DNA of 64,000 bases, from the NCBI GenBank assembly GCA_021820445.1, contig JAKADN010000003.1, positions 27,464 through 91,463 on the forward strand. The letters run 5' to 3'. The notes below the pieces were generated by a model. It was not told the origin of the DNA and did no database searches. It saw nothing but the letters and a program-made list of their open reading frames with translations. The DNA comes from Nitrospirota bacterium (GTDB lineage Bacteria > Nitrospirota > Leptospirillia > Leptospirillales > Leptospirillaceae). Shown here in pieces: positions 60,862 through 64,000 of this stretch. Positions within the stretch are counted from its first letter, which is position 1. Each line of letters opens with the position of its first letter. The position numbers and the translations under genes were made by a program.

Positions 60862-61200
60862 TCAGCCTCCCGCGACCCCTCCGGATGGCGGCCTTGTTTG
60901 TCCATTGCAAATGACGATCTTATCCTTTTGGACAATCTCGCGGAAGGAAGGAGCGATCCTCGACCAATCCAGGACGTCGACCTTATAAGGAAGATCGGAG
61001 GAGCTGAACAGGTCCCTGAGGGTTCCCAGCGTCCGGAAATCCAGGGGGTCGTCTCCGATGACGGCCAGATCGAGGTCCGATGTGTCCTTAGCCGTGCCCT
61101 TGACGCGGGACCCGAAGGCCCACACCTCCCGGCCGGGAATCACGTCCTCCAGGATTTTCCGGACAAGGATCTGATGGTCAGGACGAATGTCGAGTGGCAT
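60862..61200 (-). CDS. MNT-type minimal nucleotidyltransferase
   Basis: A 112-residue Pol-beta-superfamily nucleotidyltransferase with the signature FGSRVKGTAKDTSDLDLAVI (GS-x10-DLD) and a third acidic residue in KVDVLDWS. Such proteins pair with HEPN partners; in MntA-HepT modules the MNT protein neutralises the HEPN toxin by adding AMP. The ATG at 61200 overlaps the upstream HEPN-like gene by 23 bases. It is on the opposite strand to the ABC exporter and polX genes. Confidence 0.85.
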   Translation of the reverse strand: MPLDIRPDHQILVRKILEDVIPGREVWAFGSRVKGTAKDTSDLDLAVIGDDPLDFRTLGTLRDLFSSSDLPYKVDVLDWSRIAPSFREIVQKDKIVICNGQTRPPSGGVAGG

Positions 61201-61579
61201 TCTTGAGCGAGGCAAGAAGGTCTTTGGCGGCGGGAAGAACGCGCGTCGCTTCAAAAAAGACGGCCTGGACGATGTTTTCATCATAGGTGTTGGAGGTTTC
61301 GTTCCAGGCCTCGTAGTATCCGAACCAGTCTTCGACCTTCGAAAGGAGTCCCAGTCGGGCAGCTTCCCGAAAGAGATCTTTCTTGGTGCGTATCCCGCTC
61401 TCCTCGACCTGGGCGACATGCTTCAGGTACCGCTGAATCATCTTCCAGGAGAGATCCATCGTGTACTCAAATCGCTGGATCCCACCGTCCCGCAACAGTT
61501 CGTTCTCCGGATTCTCAAGGCTCTGGGCGATCCCGGACTCGAGCTGAAGGATCGCTTTTTCAAGGGACTCCAGATTCAC
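61178..61579 (-). CDS. HEPN-like partner (HI0074-type nucleotidyltransferase-substrate-binding family)
   Basis: A 133-residue all-helical protein. LESLEKAILQLESGIAQSLE, QRFEYTMDLSWKMIQRYLKH, ESGIRTKKDLFREAARLGLL and WNETSNTYDENIVQAVFF follow the HI0074 family pattern. The RxxxxH RNase motif of HepT toxins is not visible, so toxicity is doubtful. GTG 61579 follows GGGGGG; a TTG at 61603 is possible. With the MNT gene it forms a two-gene unit. Confidence 0.83.
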   Translation of the reverse strand: MNLESLEKAILQLESGIAQSLENPENELLRDGGIQRFEYTMDLSWKMIQRYLKHVAQVEESGIRTKKDLFREAARLGLLSKVEDWFGYYEAWNETSNTYDENIVQAVFFEATRVLPAAKDLLASLKNATRHSS

Positions 61580-61811
61580 GCGTACCCCCCGGAACTGAAA
61601 CAATCATGATTGGTGACAGAAAGATTACCGCATTCCTGCCCGTTCTTCAAAATTCACCGGCCATTCCTGCCTGTCCTGCCTGTCCGCTCCTTCTCCCCCT
61701 GAAAGTGCGCTATGATGGGGTGACCCGCTCCCAGGCGTCGACCGGGGCAGAGAAACCCCGTCCCCCCCTGCCGGAGCCTCCCAAAATCCGACAGGAACGG
61801 AGGCCGCTCCG

Positions 61812-63533
61812 ATGGTCCAGAATGCCGATGTCGCGTCCCTCTTCGATCAGATCGCCGATCTCCTGGAAATCCGCGGGGACAACCCCTTCCGTGTCCGGGC
61901 CTACCGAAACGCCGCCCGGACGGTGGGAGAGTGGCCACAGAACCTTTCCGAGATCCTGGCCCGGACCGGCGCCCTCCCCCGGATGCCGGGGATCGGGGCC
62001 GATCTCGACGGAAAGATCCGGGAGATCCTGACCACCGGCCATCTTGCCACCCTCGACACGCTCCGGGAAGCCTTCCCCCCCCACCTGACCGACCTTCTGG
62101 AGATTCCCGGCCTCGGCCCCCGGAAGGTGAAGACCTTTTACGAGGAGCTCGGGATCCACGACGTCGCCGGACTCTCCCGGGCCCTTCGGGACCACCGGAT
62201 CGCGGCGCTTCCCGGATTCGGGGCGAAATCGGAGGAACGGATTGCCAAATCCGTCGCCTCACGGCTGGCGAAGGTGCGACGGTACCGACTGGCCGACGCC
62301 GCCCGGCAGGCCCTTCCGCTCCTCGATGCCCTCCGCTCCGTCCGGGGCGTGCGGGACGCGGTCGTCGCAGGGAGTTTCCGGCGGATGCGGGAGACGGTCG
62401 GAGATCTCGACTTTCTCGTCACTTCGGAGGATCCCGGCCCCGTCGTCGAACGGCTCGTCGGCTACGGGGAGGTGGACCGCATCCTCGCCAGCGGCCCCAC
62501 GAAGGCCAGCGTCGTTCTCAGGACCGGACTCCAGGTCGATCTGCGCGTTCTTCCGCAGATCTCCTTCGGCGCGGCCCTCGTCTACTTCACCGGCTCGAAA
62601 CCCCACAACATCGCCCTCCGGCGGCTCGCCCAGGAGAAAGGGCTCAAGATCAACGAGTACGGCGTCTTTCGGGGAAAGGAGCGGATCGCGGGATCCTCGG
62701 AGGAGTCGGTCTACCGGGCCCTGGGGCTTGCCCCCATTCCCCCGGAGCTCAGGGAGGACCGGGGGGAGATCCAGGCGGCCGCCCGGGGACCGCTCCCCGA
62801 ACTGGTGGCCCTGTCGGACCTCCGGGGCGACCTGCACGCTCGTGCTCCTGGAACCGGGGTCATAAACGGGGTGGCAGGGCTTGCGAGGGCGGCTCGGGAC
62901 CGGGGGTTCGCCTATCTGGCGATCACCGGCTCCGGAGGGAAGTCGTCGGGGAGAGGTCGCCCGGATCCCGATCGCCTTCGGGCAAAAAAAAAGGACCTCG
63001 ACCCAATTCAGGCCACGATCCCGGACGTCGCCCTTCTTCTTGCTCTCGAGGTGGAAATCCGGGCGGACGGATCGCTCGGCCTTCCCGACGAAGCGCTCTC
63101 CGACTTCGACCTCGTCGTGGGGGCGGTCGAGGATCATTTCGACCTCTCCCGGGAGGCCCAGACGGCACGGGTTCTCCGGGCCATTGAACACCCCCGGCTA
63201 AACATTCTGGCGCATCCCACCGGCCGGCTGCTCGGGGAGCGCGAGCCCGCAGACCTCGACATGCTCCGCATCCTCCGAAAGGCCCGGGAACACCAGGTCG
63301 CCCTCGAAATCGACGCCCGCCCCGACCGGCTCGATCTGCCGGACCTCTATTGCCGGATGGCCAAAGACGAGGGGGTTCTCCTGGCCCCCAGCGCCGTCGC
63401 CCAAGATCCGGAAGACTTCGACAATCTCGCGTTTGGTGTGGGGCAGGCCCGACGGGGCTGGATCGAAAAAAATAACGTCCTGACCACCCGACCCCTCGAG
63501 GAGGTTCGGCGTTTCCTCGAGAAACGAACATAG
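61812..63533 (+). CDS. polX: Family X DNA polymerase (PolX) with degenerate PHP domain
   Basis: Gap-filling repair polymerase, 573 residues. The N-terminal HhH region has MPGIGADLDGKIREIL and IPGLGPRKVKTFYEELG; the polymerase site is VVAGSFRRMRETVGDLDFLV with Asp198/Asp200 and Asp243 in GLQVDLRVL, all intact. The C-terminal PHP exonuclease domain is eroded: DLHARA instead of DLHxH, ITGSGG instead of ITDHS, GAVEDHF instead of the S-x-H motif, and SAVAQDPE instead of the TDAH motif; HPTGR and a Glu in ALEVEIR remain. Polymerase activity is likely, metal-dependent 3'-5' exonuclease activity unlikely. Confidence 0.92.
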   Translation: MVQNADVASLFDQIADLLEIRGDNPFRVRAYRNAARTVGEWPQNLSEILARTGALPRMPGIGADLDGKIREILTTGHLATLDTLREAFPPHLTDLLEIPGLGPRKVKTFYEELGIHDVAGLSRALRDHRIAALPGFGAKSEERIAKSVASRLAKVRRYRLADAARQALPLLDALRSVRGVRDAVVAGSFRRMRETVGDLDFLVTSEDPGPVVERLVGYGEVDRILASGPTKASVVLRTGLQVDLRVLPQISFGAALVYFTGSKPHNIALRRLAQEKGLKINEYGVFRGKERIAGSSEESVYRALGLAPIPPELREDRGEIQAAARGPLPELVALSDLRGDLHARAPGTGVINGVAGLARAARDRGFAYLAITGSGGKSSGRGRPDPDRLRAKKKDLDPIQATIPDVALLLALEVEIRADGSLGLPDEALSDFDLVVGAVEDHFDLSREAQTARVLRAIEHPRLNILAHPTGRLLGEREPADLDMLRILRKAREHQVALEIDARPDRLDLPDLYCRMAKDEGVLLAPSAVAQDPEDFDNLAFGVGQARRGWIEKNNVLTTRPLEEVRRFLEKRT

Positions 63534-63666
63534 ACTGCCTTAAAAGGCGGCGGGGTCCCGTCCGGGGCATGGTCGACAGGACTTCGCGCATCTCGCCCGC
63601 GAATTCGCGCGACGAACAGGCCTGGAAGGATAGTCCCCGAAAAAGACAGCGTTCCCATTCGTTTTT

Positions 63667-63682
63667 TATAAAGGGCTTTATA
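63667..63682. repeat. AT-rich inverted repeat
   Basis: TATAAAG-GG-CTTTATA, perfect 7-base arms preceded by a T-run, between the convergent polX and Spy-like genes. It could contribute to termination on either strand or bind a regulator; weak evidence. Confidence 0.3.
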
Positions 63683-63708
63683 GGCGAACCCCCCCGAAAG
63701 GCCGGGAC

Positions 63709-64000
63709 TCAGTGCTTTCCGAGAAGGGCGGGAAGGGTCCGCCGCTGGGCGGGTGTCAGGAGACGGAGGCAGTCCCGGTGGGCCCGGATGTGGGCAAGGT
63801 CCGCCTGGGCTTCCTTTTTTCCGATCGCAAGGAGAAGGCTCCGCAGGCGGGACTCCCGGAAGGGGGTCCGGGGGTCCGAGAGCCGGACGACCTTCTGCTT
63901 CAGGCGGTCGATCTCCTGTCCCTCCCGGATGGTCTCCGGCATGATCGTCCGGGCGATCCGGAGGATCCTTTCCCGTTGGCCGGCTGTCAGTCCCAGCTCT
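63709..64000 (-). CDS. Spy/CpxP-like LTxxQ protein, C-terminal part (runs off the window)
   Basis: About 96 C-terminal residues; the frame is open to the window end, so the N-terminus (and any signal peptide) is missing. It contains two LTxxQR motifs: LGLTAGQRERILRIARTI near the window edge and LRLLTPAQRRTLPALLGKH at the end, separated by a charged helical segment (REGQEIDRLKQKVVRLSD). LTxxQ repeats define the periplasmic Spy/CpxP/ZraP stress chaperone and metal-sensing family. The spacing and helical character fit, but export cannot be checked here. Confidence 0.65.
   Translation of the reverse strand, partial: ELGLTAGQRERILRIARTIMPETIREGQEIDRLKQKVVRLSDPRTPFRESRLRSLLLAIGKKEAQADLAHIRAHRDCLRLLTPAQRRTLPALLGKH

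Overview
The window reads as chromosome of an acidophilic, iron-oxidising, autotrophic Leptospirillum-like bacterium (phylum Nitrospirota). Three things support this. There is a set of reverse (reductive) TCA genes that includes the two-enzyme citrate cleavage system (citryl-CoA synthetase plus citryl-CoA lyase). There is an outer-membrane haem protein with a CxxCH motif fused to a long beta-barrel, resembling Cyc2/Cyt572 iron oxidases. There is a RubisCO-like protein in a methionine-salvage operon. The species cannot be fixed from the sequence alone. Most of the window is GC-rich; about 49984-52850 is clearly more AT-rich.

Region 1 (1-19895, minus strand) is a nearly complete dcw cell-wall and division cluster, read from a consensus promoter with MraZ-type boxes: mraZ, rsmH, ftsL, ftsI, murE, murF, mraY, murD, ftsW, murG, then after a small gap with its own promoter murC, murB, ddl, ftsQ, ftsA, ftsZ, and finally pgeF, yggS and proC. 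Nearly all genes abut or overlap.

Region 2 (20028-32438) holds a zinc-ribbon protein, a lipoprotein and a peroxiredoxin around a bidirectional terminator, then carbon-fixation genes on the minus strand: frdB-frdA-sucC-sucD-prx, and ccsA-ccsB-small membrane protein / acnA / ccl, the last three blocks separated by intrinsic terminators. Together these genes cover succinyl-CoA formation, fumarate reduction, citrate isomerisation and citrate cleavage. A PsiE-like membrane protein lies between the two groups.

Region 3 (32853-36746, plus strand) is the most unusual part: lexA is translationally coupled to a Rad51/RadA-like protein that has lost its Walker A motif, then to a small conserved-looking protein, then to a divergent B-family DNA polymerase with altered motifs B and C. 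A perfect inverted repeat sits at the predicted lexA transcription start. I read this as an SOS-controlled mutagenesis or repair cassette, analogous in logic to imuA-imuB-dnaE2 but built from other parts.

Region 4 (36793-49787) carries a methyltransferase, a HEPN-like protein, an ArsM-type arsenite methyltransferase, a membrane GGDEF protein, an EmrAB-type efflux pair, a small membrane protein, a methionine-salvage operon (mtnD, mtnW, mtnX, mtnB) and a large PAS/GAF/GGDEF sensor.

Region 5 (49855-53168) starts with tRNA-Cys and continues into an AT-rich patch with a HigBA-type toxin-antitoxin pair, a possible IS21-type end and the Cyc2/Cyt572-like gene, whose 5' end is GC-rich and whose remainder is AT-rich. 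Region 6 (53943-64000) has a complete tripartite ABC exporter (HlyD, two ATPases, two permeases, TolC), an MNT/HEPN pair, a family X DNA polymerase with an eroded PHP domain, and the end of a Spy/CpxP-like protein.
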